A stretch of 64,000 nt of DNA from JBCBSS01 sp039819065 (GTDB lineage: Bacteria > Bacteroidota > Bacteroidia > Cytophagales > Cyclobacteriaceae): NCBI GenBank assembly GCA_039819065.1, contig JBCBSS010000018.1, positions 1-64,000 on the forward strand. Direction: 5' to 3'. The notes below the pieces were generated by a model. That model did no database searches, was not told where the DNA came from, and saw nothing but the letters and a program-made list of their open reading frames with translations. Within the stretch, counting starts at the first letter, position 1; the number at the start of each line of letters is the position of its first letter. The translations under genes and the position numbers were made by a program. Shown here piece after piece: positions 31,655 through 39,215 of the stretch.

Positions 31655-32575
31655 ATGGAAGATTATAATAAAATAATTGAATCATTGGGGGTCAGATTTT
31701 TGAAGGCAAGCAATATCAAAATATTGCAATCTCTGACCGTGCAAAATTACTACGATGTAGAAAACACCATAATTGTACTTAAAAATGGTGTAATCAAATT
31801 TGGTGAAGAGGAAAAGAAAGTGACTGATGGTCAGGCACTTTTTATACCCGGTGGAAAAGCCGTCTCCATTAATTATGGTAACTGGAAAGGTGAGGTAGTT
31901 TCCAATGAAGAATTTGCTTATCGAAAGGACGAGTTCTTTTTGTTAGACAGGGACAGAGATGAAAGAGAGAAAGTAGAATGTCGCATTAGTTATGTCACTT
32001 TCGAGGCAAAAGTTTTTGATACGGTCAATTTCTTCACCTCTCTGGATATACCTCCTTTCGTGGTAGAAAGCTCCAAAATCAACTCTATTGTCAAAGAGAT
32101 TATTGCGGAGAAATCATCTGATCAGGAGGGTAACGAAAGAGTAGTAAAGCTTAAAATAGAACACTTGGCCATTGAGTTGATCAGGTATGTAATTCATAAG
32201 CGCCTGTTCGTTGAACAGATGGCTACTAACAGTACCTACTTCAAGGATCCTAGACTCATTGATATATTCTCATACATTAAAGAGAATTTAAGTGGAGACT
32301 TATCCAATCAGGTGTTAGCCAAAGTAGCTGGCGTATCAGAAGATTATGTTGGTCAGTACTTTAAAATGCTGACTGGTATCAATCCTCAAGATTACATCGA
32401 ATACCAGCGTATGGAGCATGCTGTAAACCTGCTTAGAACTACAAAGAAGAGCATCAGGGAGATTGGTTCAGAGTGCGGTTATAAGGACACAGCTTATTTC
32501 TGTCGCAGATTTAAAATGATGTTCGGTATACCAGCAGGTAAAATGAGAAGAAGAGAGTCTTTAATGAATGTTTAA
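31655..32575 (+). CDS. AraC family transcriptional regulator
   Basis: This 306-residue regulator has an N-terminal cupin-like sensing domain (about residues 20-125, with NYYDVENTIIVLKNGVI) and a C-terminal AraC/XylS DNA-binding domain (about 205-300) with two helix-turn-helices (LAKVAGVSEDYVGQYFKMLT and IREIGSECGYKDTAYFCRRF). The ligand is unknown. It overlaps the convergent GGGPS-like gene by 15 bases. It probably regulates a gene elsewhere or itself. Confidence 0.9.
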   Translation: MEDYNKIIESLGVRFLKASNIKILQSLTVQNYYDVENTIIVLKNGVIKFGEEEKKVTDGQALFIPGGKAVSINYGNWKGEVVSNEEFAYRKDEFFLLDRDRDEREKVECRISYVTFEAKVFDTVNFFTSLDIPPFVVESSKINSIVKEIIAEKSSDQEGNERVVKLKIEHLAIELIRYVIHKRLFVEQMATNSTYFKDPRLIDIFSYIKENLSGDLSNQVLAKVAGVSEDYVGQYFKMLTGINPQDYIEYQRMEHAVNLLRTTKKSIREIGSECGYKDTAYFCRRFKMMFGIPAGKMRRRESLMNV

Positions 32576-33322
32576 AGACTTATTAAAATCATAGACTTTT
32601 TCAGAAACCTCAATCATTAGATTGGGGTTTTTTTCTATTGCATTGCCAATAACTATAACGTCAGCACCAGCCTCTAAGGCTTCCTGGGCTTTCTGCGGGG
32701 TATTAATTCCTCCTCCTACAATTAAAGGTGCATCTACTGATCTTCGCACTGCACTCACCATTTTGGCGTTTACAGGTGCTTCAGCACCACTTCCTGCGTC
32801 AAGGTAAATCAATTTTAACCCCAGCATTTCTCCGGCTAGAGCAGTTGAAGCAGCTATTGAATACTTTTCAGCGGGGATAGGAGTAGTATTGCTAATGTAT
32901 GAAGCCGCAGTAGGCCGGCCTGAATTCACCAGAACGTAGCCGGTTGGTATTACTTCCATTTGACTATTCTTCAGAATTGGTGCTGCTGCTACATGTTGGC
33001 CGATTAGCAGTTCTGGATTACGTCCTGATATCAATGATAAGAATAGAATAGCATCAGCAGACAGATCTATATGCATATTGCTGCCAGGGAATAATACAAT
33101 TGGGATATTTGAGCCTTCCCTGATCACACCAACAATGTCTGGGATGTTATTCTGGGTAATGAGACTTCCGCCAACGAAGAAAAAATCCACACAGCTCTCC
33201 TTAGCCATGTTCAATAGCTCCAACAAGCTGCTATGTTCAGTAACCTTATCAGGATCTATTAAAACGGCAAGCGACTTTTGGCCAACTTTATTCCTCTCCT
33301 GAAGAGCCTTGTATATCTGCAT
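32561..33322 (-). CDS. geranylgeranylglyceryl phosphate synthase-like enzyme (GGGPS/PcrB)
   Basis: This TIM-barrel prenyltransferase is of the GGGPS group. Motifs: LAVLIDPDKV (about residues 18-27), FFFVGGSLITQ (about 47), TGYVLVNSGRPTA (about 129), LIYLDAGSGAE (about 173) and PLIVGGGINTPQKAQEALEAGAD (in two parts, about 198-220). In archaea these enzymes attach a C20 prenyl chain to glycerol-1-phosphate, and bacterial members (PcrB) use longer chains. The Bacteroidetes members are known, but their product is less certain. I chose the ATG at 33322; an ATG at 33343 is also possible. It overlaps the upstream gene (ends 33288) by about 35 bases, so it belongs to an operon with two membrane-related proteins. 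Confidence 0.85.
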   Translation of the reverse strand: MQIYKALQERNKVGQKSLAVLIDPDKVTEHSSLLELLNMAKESCVDFFFVGGSLITQNNIPDIVGVIREGSNIPIVLFPGSNMHIDLSADAILFLSLISGRNPELLIGQHVAAAPILKNSQMEVIPTGYVLVNSGRPTAASYISNTTPIPAEKYSIAASTALAGEMLGLKLIYLDAGSGAEAPVNAKMVSAVRRSVDAPLIVGGGINTPQKAQEALEAGADVIVIGNAIEKNPNLMIEVSEKVYDFNKSLNIH

Positions 33323-33695
33323 TATTCTTGTTGTTGAGTTCATCCAGGTATTCTACCAACTTATCCTTGGCTATGGTCAGTAAGAATATAGTAGCCTGAT
33401 CTAATACTGCACTAAAAATTGAATTGCTTATGCCGGCCGGTTCTGGTTCCGCTTTTTTCTTTTTGCCATTCTGATCTTTTCCTTTTCCCTGAGGTTTCTT
33501 CTGATCGTCCATCAACTGCTTAACGACGTGATAGGCAAATATCATCGTGCCACCAATCACCAGTGCATTCTTCGAAACACCCTCCGCCTTCTTGAGTATT
33601 AATGCTACTTCCTCCTCAAATTTCTCTTTGTTCTTTTGGGATGAATTTTCGAGTTCCTGTTTCTCTTCTGTTATAGTTGGAGCTGACATAGACAA
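33288..33695 (-). CDS. hypothetical protein with one or two amphipathic/hydrophobic segments (135 aa)
   Basis: I do not recognise a characterised family. Residues 1-40 are charged and probably a coiled coil, a weakly hydrophobic helix follows (NALVIGGTMIFAYHVVKQLM, about 43-62), then a Lys-rich loop (GKGKDQNGKKKKAEPEP) and a second apolar segment (about 88-110). It is adjacent to a holin-X-like protein: that gene ends at 33696 and this one starts at 33695. Its end overlaps the GGGPS gene. The architecture resembles small stress or scaffold membrane proteins such as YtxH, but without a clear match. Confidence 0.6.
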   Translation of the reverse strand: MSMSAPTITEEKQELENSSQKNKEKFEEEVALILKKAEGVSKNALVIGGTMIFAYHVVKQLMDDQKKPQGKGKDQNGKKKKAEPEPAGISNSIFSAVLDQATIFLLTIAKDKLVEYLDELNNKNNADIQGSSGEE

Positions 33696-34076
33696 CTAAT
33701 TTTTATGATGTATTATGCTTAATATATGCTTTTTAATGCCTTCCATTAGTTTGGTATTCCTTCTTAAAAGCATCGCTATGGCAAAAAGTATCAGATAGAA
33801 TAAGGCTATTATGGCATATCCAGCGTAGGTGCTATGGAGTAAATCGTTTAAGAGCGCACTAATGGCCAGGCTTCCAAAAATGAGAAAGACGAACAGTGCC
33901 AAATAGGAAAAAGAAAGTACGATGAACTTTGATAGAATGGTGGCCAGCTCATCTTTGGCTTCCAACTTGTATAGCTCTAAGCGGTCGTTGATATAGCTTG
34001 ATAGGCTATTGGTAATTCCGTCTAGCTTTAAGAAGCTTAGTAATCCCTTCTGTTTACTCACTTTTAGGTTTTTCAC
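33696..34076 (-). CDS. Holin-X-like (DUF1469) small membrane protein
   Basis: This 126-residue protein has an N-terminal amphipathic region ending in SYINDRLELYKLEAKDELAT (about 27-46), followed by two long TM helices (about 48-75 and 80-108). This is the pattern of the phage-holin 3_6/DUF1469 family, which in spite of its name is a chromosomal membrane protein often next to YtxH-like and ElaB-like proteins. No other phage gene is near, so I do not take it as a prophage remnant. It is immediately followed by the unrecognised 135-residue protein and the GGGPS-like enzyme. Confidence 0.7.
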   Translation of the reverse strand: MKNLKVSKQKGLLSFLKLDGITNSLSSYINDRLELYKLEAKDELATILSKFIVLSFSYLALFVFLIFGSLAISALLNDLLHSTYAGYAIIALFYLILFAIAMLLRRNTKLMEGIKKHILSIIHHKN

Positions 34077-34224
34077 TAATATATACCTAAAAGTAGAAAT
34101 TTATAGCGAACTATTAATGCTTTGCGTACGGCTACATTCACACCAGGTTCACTTCATTTTAGAATCATGATGTCTTGATAAAGATTTGAAGGAATTAGAT
34201 AGAACAAGGTTAGGCCGTGCCAAT

Positions 34225-35466
34225 TCAGTCTTTGGAGATAGCTATCAAAGTAGCTTTTTCAGATGAAGGTTGCTTAACCTCTATAGACACTTTGGTATTG
34301 GTGATCGATGCCGCTTCCTTATCTTTCATGTTATCCTTGCTGAAGAATATAAGTGTGAAGGGAATGAGGAAGAAAGTCAATATGATGTAGGCGAAACCGG
34401 CTAATCTGTAGTTGATGGTAATACGACCCAAAAAGTTAGCCATGGTTGTCAGCAAGTTTCTAAGGGGAGCTAGTGGCAAAAAGAGAAACACACCTATCAT
34501 ATTGAAAAGCAAATGCGTGATAGCAATGCTCAATGCCGCACTAGAGTCGAAAAGCAGTGCGATAAATGCAGTGATGGTAGTACCAATATTTGCCCCAAGA
34601 ATAAAAGGTATGGCATTTTTAAGCTTGACCTTACCCGTAGCTACTAGTGGTACTATCAAGGAAGTAGTTACAGAGCTTGATTGTATCAAAGCAGTGATAC
34701 CAGTGCCCCACGCGAATGACTTAATGGGTTTTTTGAACACATAATTTCGTAACCTACCCTTTGACTCTCCAATCACAAACTTGTATATCAATTTAGACAT
34801 GAGTTTGATTGAGGCAAACAACAGTATAAATGCCAATACAATAGCTATATAAGGGTTGTCTACAACTTGCGATAAATAAGTATCAACCGGTAAGGATTCG
34901 AATAGATTAAAACCTCCTTCCTGCGTCTGGTCTATGATAATATAAGAAGACAGATTACTGGTAATAGCCTGTGCTGTACCGGAAAGAAAACCGTAAAAAT
35001 ATTCGAGTGGGAATAGGACAATGGTAGTTAAGATATTGAAAAAATCATGTGCTGTACCTGCTGCAATAGCCTTTCTGAATTCATTTCTTTTAGTAATAAA
35101 ACCAAGTGACACAATAGTGCTGGTAATGGTAGTACCAATGTTCGCACCCATTACCATGGGCACAGCACTTTCCATTGATAGAGACCCTGATGCTACGGCC
35201 GCCACAAAAAGGGAAGTACTGGCCGAGCTGCTTTGCACCAAAGCTGTAATGAGTAGCCCTATAAATAAAGAAATAAAAGGGTTGGAGGTAGCATAAATAA
35301 TGGATTCGGCGGCACTGACCCCTAATTCAGAGAATCCACTGACCATCAAATCGAGTGAAAGCAGGAAAACGAACAGCACACCACCAATGGCAAGAATTTT
35401 CTTGGCCACGGATATGTGTACCGTACTATCCTTTTCATTCATAATGTCTTGACTGTCAATGTACAT
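34225..35466 (-). CDS. Na/Pi cotransporter family protein (without PhoU domain)
   Basis: This 413-residue membrane transporter of the NptA/PNaS family carries sodium-coupled phosphate across the inner membrane. The two internal repeats each have the QSSS motif: ALVQSSSASTSLFVAA (about residues 70-85) and ALIQSSSVTTSLIVPL (about 261-276); each is followed by GANIGTTIT. Eight or more hydrophobic segments are seen. It lacks the PhoU-like tail of its divergent neighbour and ends with a polar tail. The ATG at 35466 is used; one at 35442 (MNEKDST) is possible. It has a -7 element and a Pho-box-like repeat in front. Confidence 0.88.
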   Translation of the reverse strand: MYIDSQDIMNEKDSTVHISVAKKILAIGGVLFVFLLSLDLMVSGFSELGVSAAESIIYATSNPFISLFIGLLITALVQSSSASTSLFVAAVASGSLSMESAVPMVMGANIGTTITSTIVSLGFITKRNEFRKAIAAGTAHDFFNILTTIVLFPLEYFYGFLSGTAQAITSNLSSYIIIDQTQEGGFNLFESLPVDTYLSQVVDNPYIAIVLAFILLFASIKLMSKLIYKFVIGESKGRLRNYVFKKPIKSFAWGTGITALIQSSSVTTSLIVPLVATGKVKLKNAIPFILGANIGTTITAFIALLFDSSAALSIAITHLLFNMIGVFLFLPLAPLRNLLTTMANFLGRITINYRLAGFAYIILTFFLIPFTLIFFSKDNMKDKEAASITNTKVSIEVKQPSSEKATLIAISKD

Positions 35467-35494
35467 CTGCTCGCCAGATTCGAAAAATATCCGG

Positions 35495-35502
35495 CAAAGT
35501 TA
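35495..35502 (-). promoter_or_regulatory. -7 element of the minus-strand Na/Pi cotransporter
   Basis: On the minus strand this is TAACTTTG, an exact TAnnTTTG, which puts transcription start near 35488, about 20 bases before the ATG. No good -33 TTTG is present, as expected for an activated promoter. Confidence 0.42.
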
Positions 35503-35533
35503 GCAGAATTATCATTTCGCTCTCGACGAAATA

Positions 35534-35551
35534 TGTGAAGCTATTGTTAAG
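35534..35551 (-). promoter_or_regulatory. Pho-box-like direct repeat, minus-strand Na/Pi cotransporter
   Basis: Read on the minus strand, CTTAACA (35551-35545) and CTTCACA (35540-35534) are separated by four bases, an 11-base period with six of seven identical bases. This is the build of PhoB/PhoP boxes in several phyla (TTAACA-type half-sites, one turn apart). It lies about 30 bases upstream of the -7 element. The functional link to phosphate is inference, supported by the transporter gene behind it. Confidence 0.5.
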
Positions 35552-35665
35552 CTACGATTGTGCGCGAATTGCATTCTGTTGGCTCTTGCAGGCCCGCCTA
35601 TCAAACAATATGCTAAGAAAATATCCAACGTTTTGGGCGCTCTGTAGTTATGGTCATGATGAAAG

Positions 35666-35684
35666 CTTAACATAAAGGTAACAT
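35666..35684 (+). promoter_or_regulatory. Pho-box-like direct repeat, plus-strand Na/Pi cotransporter
   Basis: CTTAACAT (35666-35673) and GGTAACAT (35677-35684) repeat with an 11-base period; TAACAT is identical in both. It is the same 7-N4-7 build as the site at 35534-35551 but points to the plus-strand transporter, and lies about 43 bases upstream of its -7 element. Confidence 0.5.
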
Positions 35685-35726
35685 GAACTAGATGTGATCT
35701 TTTCAATCGCATTTGAATTTATTAAT

Positions 35727-35734
35727 TAGTTTTG
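35727..35734 (+). promoter_or_regulatory. -7 element of the plus-strand Na/Pi cotransporter
   Basis: TAGTTTTG matches TAnnTTTG exactly and ends 21 bases before the ATG at 35756. There is no TTTG at correct -33 spacing, which again fits a need for an activator. The rest of the 289-base gap between the two transporter genes holds no other gene that I can support. Confidence 0.42.
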
Positions 35735-35755
35735 TTCGCACTCGATATAGAATAA

Positions 35756-37471
35756 ATGAATATCTTTTTAGACGTACTCACCCTTCTTGGCGCACTAGGC
35801 CTATTTATTTACGGAATGAAGGTAATGAGCGAAGGCATACAAAAAGTTGCCGGTGACAGGCTAAGATCAATCATAGAGTTAATGACTTCGAACCGCGTGA
35901 GCGGTGTGTTCACTGGTTTTTTGACCACATCTATAATTCAATCGTCTTCGGCTACAACGGTAATGGTAGTAAGCTTTGTGAATGCAGGGCTGTTGAAGCT
36001 CAAACAAGCTATTGGGGTGATCATGGGGGCCAACATCGGAACAACAGTCACGGCTTTGCTTATCCTGTTATTTGGCTTTTCAAAGTTTAGTATTTCTACT
36101 TATACGCTGCCTATCATCGCCATAGGTTTCCCTTTGCTTTTTGCTAAAAGTGATAAACTCAAGTATTGGGCAGAATTCTTGATAGGATTTGCCATACTTT
36201 TCATGGGGCTTGATTTTTTAAAAGAGTCTGTACCAGATCTTAAGGACAATCCAGATGTGCTGGAATGGATTACAAACCTTACCAGCTACGGCTACGGATC
36301 AGTTATTCTGTTTGTACTGATAGGTACCCTTTTAACCATAGTGGTGCAATCTTCTAGCGCAGCCATGGCCATTACCCTGATTTTATGCGACAACGGTTGG
36401 ATACCATTTGAAATGGCCGCAGCCATCATACTTGGTGAAAACATTGGCACTACGATCACCGCGAATTTGGCGGCTATAGTGGCAAACGTGCATGCGAAAC
36501 GTGCCGCTCGCGCTCACCTCATGTTCAATATATTTGGTGTAGCATGGATGCTCATTGCTTACTACTTCTACCTAGACGCAATTGATTGGGCTACGCAGCG
36601 ACTTCATGATTATGGGTCACCATTTACCGAAACCAAGGCTGTAAAATATGCCCTAGCCTATTTTCATGTAAGCTTTAATATCCTCAATACCTTTGTTATG
36701 ATTTGGTTTGTTGATCGCATAGAGCGAATGGTGGTCAAGTTGGTGCCAGATAAGAACAAAGAAGGTGAAAGCAGCTTCAAGCTACAATACATCGGTACAG
36801 AGATATCAAGAACAGCGGATTTAGCCATTGTTGAGGCTAGAAAAGAAGTGCATAGATATGCTGAGATCGTAGAAAAAATGTGGGTTACAGTGAAGGAGAT
36901 GTTGTATGAGAACGATACTAAAGTTTCTGCGCAACTTCAGAAGAAAATAGAAGAGGACGAGGAAGTTACTGATAAGTTGGAGGAAGAAGTGGCCAAATAC
37001 CTGGTGCAATTAGCTGAAGGTAGACTAAGTACGGCAGTTTCTCTCCAAATGAGTAGCCTTCTTACTATAGTTAAAGATCTCGAACGAATAGGCGATATTA
37101 TCCTTAGATTATCGCAAGATATAGAGCGACGAAACAGGAAAGAATTCGAATTTACTGAAGAGCAAGTTGATGACCTCCGGAAGATGATTGCCGTTCTTGA
37201 TGAAGCTATAAAGATCATGTTGACCAACCTTTCTGACGATTACGACAAGGCAAATCTTGATGAGGCCAGGAATAAGGAGGTGGAGATTAACAAACTAAAG
37301 AAGAAGCTTCAGAAAAAGCACTTCAAAGCGATTGCCAGCAATGAATATGAAGTTAAATCCGGAATAGTTTATCGTGATGTTTTCTTTGGTTTTGAGAAAA
37401 TGGGAGACCACATCATCAATGTGAGTGAGAACATTGCCGGAAATATGGGTAAGGACGAAGAGGATATGTAG
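35756..37471 (+). CDS. Na/Pi cotransporter family protein with PhoU-like domain
   Basis: This 571-residue protein has the same NptA/PNaS transporter core as its divergent neighbour: repeat motifs SIIQSSSATTVMVVSFVN (about 60-77) and IVVQSSSAAMAITLIL (about 199-214), with GANIGTTVT and GENIGTTIT after them. From about residue 345 it continues into a cytoplasmic, helical PhoU-like domain with two repeats (ISRTADLAIVEARKEVHRY, then LLTIVKDLERIGDIILRLSQ). PhoU-type tails are thought to tune transport to phosphate status. With the adjacent transporter it gives the cell two related systems. Confidence 0.9.
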   Translation: MNIFLDVLTLLGALGLFIYGMKVMSEGIQKVAGDRLRSIIELMTSNRVSGVFTGFLTTSIIQSSSATTVMVVSFVNAGLLKLKQAIGVIMGANIGTTVTALLILLFGFSKFSISTYTLPIIAIGFPLLFAKSDKLKYWAEFLIGFAILFMGLDFLKESVPDLKDNPDVLEWITNLTSYGYGSVILFVLIGTLLTIVVQSSSAAMAITLILCDNGWIPFEMAAAIILGENIGTTITANLAAIVANVHAKRAARAHLMFNIFGVAWMLIAYYFYLDAIDWATQRLHDYGSPFTETKAVKYALAYFHVSFNILNTFVMIWFVDRIERMVVKLVPDKNKEGESSFKLQYIGTEISRTADLAIVEARKEVHRYAEIVEKMWVTVKEMLYENDTKVSAQLQKKIEEDEEVTDKLEEEVAKYLVQLAEGRLSTAVSLQMSSLLTIVKDLERIGDIILRLSQDIERRNRKEFEFTEEQVDDLRKMIAVLDEAIKIMLTNLSDDYDKANLDEARNKEVEINKLKKKLQKKHFKAIASNEYEVKSGIVYRDVFFGFEKMGDHIINVSENIAGNMGKDEEDM

Positions 37472-37475
37472 GGAG

Positions 37476-38666
37476 CTAGTTACCTAGCTCTTGCAGCGCT
37501 ATCCAGGCCATTAATCCTGAACCCAATTCTAGAGCGTCTTCATCTATGTCAAAAGTGGGCGTATGTACAGAGGAGACAATTCCTCTATCCTCATTTCTAA
37601 TCCCTAACCGATAGAAACAACCATCCATGTGATGTGTGTAGAAAGCAAAGTCTTCTGCCGCCATCCATAAATCAAGGTCGACCACGTTGTCTTTTCCTAA
37701 GAACTCTTCAGCCGCTTTTCTAGCTCTTTTAGTAAGCTCAGGATTGTTTTTTAGATAAGGATAACCTTTGACGATATTAACTTCACAGGAGCCGCCCATT
37801 CCTTCTGCGATGCTCTCCGCCATCTTTTTGATCTTTTCATGTGCTTCTGCCCTCCATTCTTCATTCATCGCCCTGAATGTCCCCTCAACTTTTACTTCAT
37901 TGGGGATAATATTGGTTGCCCCATTGGCGATCACTTTACCGAATGACAGCACACAAGGACTTTTAGGGCTGCTATTTCTACTAATGATCTGCTGTAGTGC
38001 AACAATGATATGAGAAGTAATAAGTACTGAGTCTATGTTCTTTTCTGGCATGGCAGCATGGCCACCTTTACCTTTCACGGTAATATAAATCTCATCCGCA
38101 CTTGCCATGTACATGCCTTCACGAAATCCTACTTTACCCACAGGCACAAAAGGCATAACATGTTGACCAATTATTCCTGAAGGCGCAGGGTTTTCCAGGG
38201 CGCCATCTTTGATCATTAGAGTTGCACCACCTGGTGCTTTTTCTTCTCCTGGTTGAAAGATCAGTTTAACCGTTCCTTCAAATTCTTCCTTTATTTCATT
38301 TAGTATTCTGGCCGAACCCAGCAGTGATGCCGTGTGTACGTCATGGCCGCAAGCGTGCATGACGCCTTCGTTCTGTGACTTATAAGGCACATCATTAGCC
38401 TCTTTGATTGGTAGTGCGTCCAAATCAGCCCTCAGAGCAACTATTTTTTTATCTGGATTTTTACCCTCTATGAGAGCGGTAAGACCCGTATCAGCAACAC
38501 CTTCTTTCGGGGCAATGCCAAATGACTTCAATTGATCGGCGACGTACTTGGCCGTTTCGAATTCTTGATAAGATAACTCAGGGTTAGCATGAATGTGCCT
38601 TCTAATACTTACAACATCAGTGGCATAAGTTTTGGCTAATGCCTTTACTTTTTGGGCTAAGGACAT
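37476..38666 (-). CDS. M20 family amidohydrolase (IAA-amino acid hydrolase type)
   Basis: This 396-residue metal enzyme is a M20D peptidase/amidohydrolase that removes an acyl group from amino acid conjugates. Metal-binding motifs: LRADLDALPIKEAND (about residues 78-92), HACGHDVHTASLL (about 106-118), QPGEEKAPGGA (about 140-150), HVMP (about 172) and the C-terminal VHTPTFDIDEDAL (about 370). No signal peptide, so cytosolic. Candidate substrates are N-acyl amino acids, hippurate or N-acetyl-diaminopimelate. It follows the SPOR lipoprotein gene by 3 bases on the same strand. Confidence 0.88.
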   Translation of the reverse strand: MSLAQKVKALAKTYATDVVSIRRHIHANPELSYQEFETAKYVADQLKSFGIAPKEGVADTGLTALIEGKNPDKKIVALRADLDALPIKEANDVPYKSQNEGVMHACGHDVHTASLLGSARILNEIKEEFEGTVKLIFQPGEEKAPGGATLMIKDGALENPAPSGIIGQHVMPFVPVGKVGFREGMYMASADEIYITVKGKGGHAAMPEKNIDSVLITSHIIVALQQIISRNSSPKSPCVLSFGKVIANGATNIIPNEVKVEGTFRAMNEEWRAEAHEKIKKMAESIAEGMGGSCEVNIVKGYPYLKNNPELTKRARKAAEEFLGKDNVVDLDLWMAAEDFAFYTHHMDGCFYRLGIRNEDRGIVSSVHTPTFDIDEDALELGSGLMAWIALQELGN

Positions 38667-38669
38667 CTA

Positions 38670-39185
38670 TCAGTTTTTGTTTATCTGAATTTTGTCAATG
38701 ATGACAATGGCGTTGGGAAAGTTCTTTTTGAGATGGACGTAGTCTTTCTGAGCTTCGAGCCTTGTAAAGTACTTACCAACTTTTACTTTATAATTGGGAG
38801 GGGAAGATTGTATTCTAGGCCTTGAGTTTTCCATCACACTGAACACTTTTCCTCTGGCGATTCTGGCCTCTTGTCTGCTGGAGCCATTATAAACCTGAAT
38901 GGTAAAACCATCCACAGATTTTCTCCCCTTATTGATAATGGCAAGGCTGTCCAATACTTTATTGAGCGGTGCTGTGACGTCGAATTCAGGATCTACATCA
39001 ACCGTTTCTACTGGGTCAACACTATCTAATGTATCCACCGAATCCGTTGCTTCTGTATCGAAAGTAGGGCGATGAGCAGATACATCTTCGTGATAATTGC
39101 CAGTGCCTTTAAGAGAGGAAAGTGATGGGCTACAACCATACAAGAAGAGTAGGCCTAATCCAAGAAGAAGAAATTGTGATTTCAT
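38670..39185 (-). CDS. SPOR-domain lipoprotein
   Basis: This 171-residue protein has a lipoprotein signal peptide (MKSQFLLLGLGLLFLYGCSP, lipobox Cys about 18), an acidic linker rich in Asp/Val/Thr and a C-terminal SPOR-like domain (about 95-171: GFTIQVYNGSSRQEARIARG, then YKVKVGKYFTRLEAQKDYVH). SPOR domains bind denuded peptidoglycan, often at the division site. I chose the ATG at 39185; a TTG at 39215 would place a polar stretch before the signal peptide. It lies 30 bases after secA and 3 before the amidohydrolase, so the three may be co-transcribed. Confidence 0.8.
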   Translation of the reverse strand: MKSQFLLLGLGLLFLYGCSPSLSSLKGTGNYHEDVSAHRPTFDTEATDSVDTLDSVDPVETVDVDPEFDVTAPLNKVLDSLAIINKGRKSVDGFTIQVYNGSSRQEARIARGKVFSVMENSRPRIQSSPPNYKVKVGKYFTRLEAQKDYVHLKKNFPNAIVIIDKIQINKN

Positions 39186-39215
39186 ACTAGCTATTTTGGG
39201 TGTCAACTTGGCCAA

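Noticed and set aside
33696..34076. Holin family name as a sign of a prophage
   Set aside because: The DUF1469/Holin-X family is chromosomal in many bacteria, and no capsid, integrase, terminase or lysin gene is near.
35512..35712. 66-codon minus-strand open frame between the Na/Pi cotransporters
   Set aside because: It covers the promoters and Pho-box-like repeats of both genes and its composition is not protein-like.
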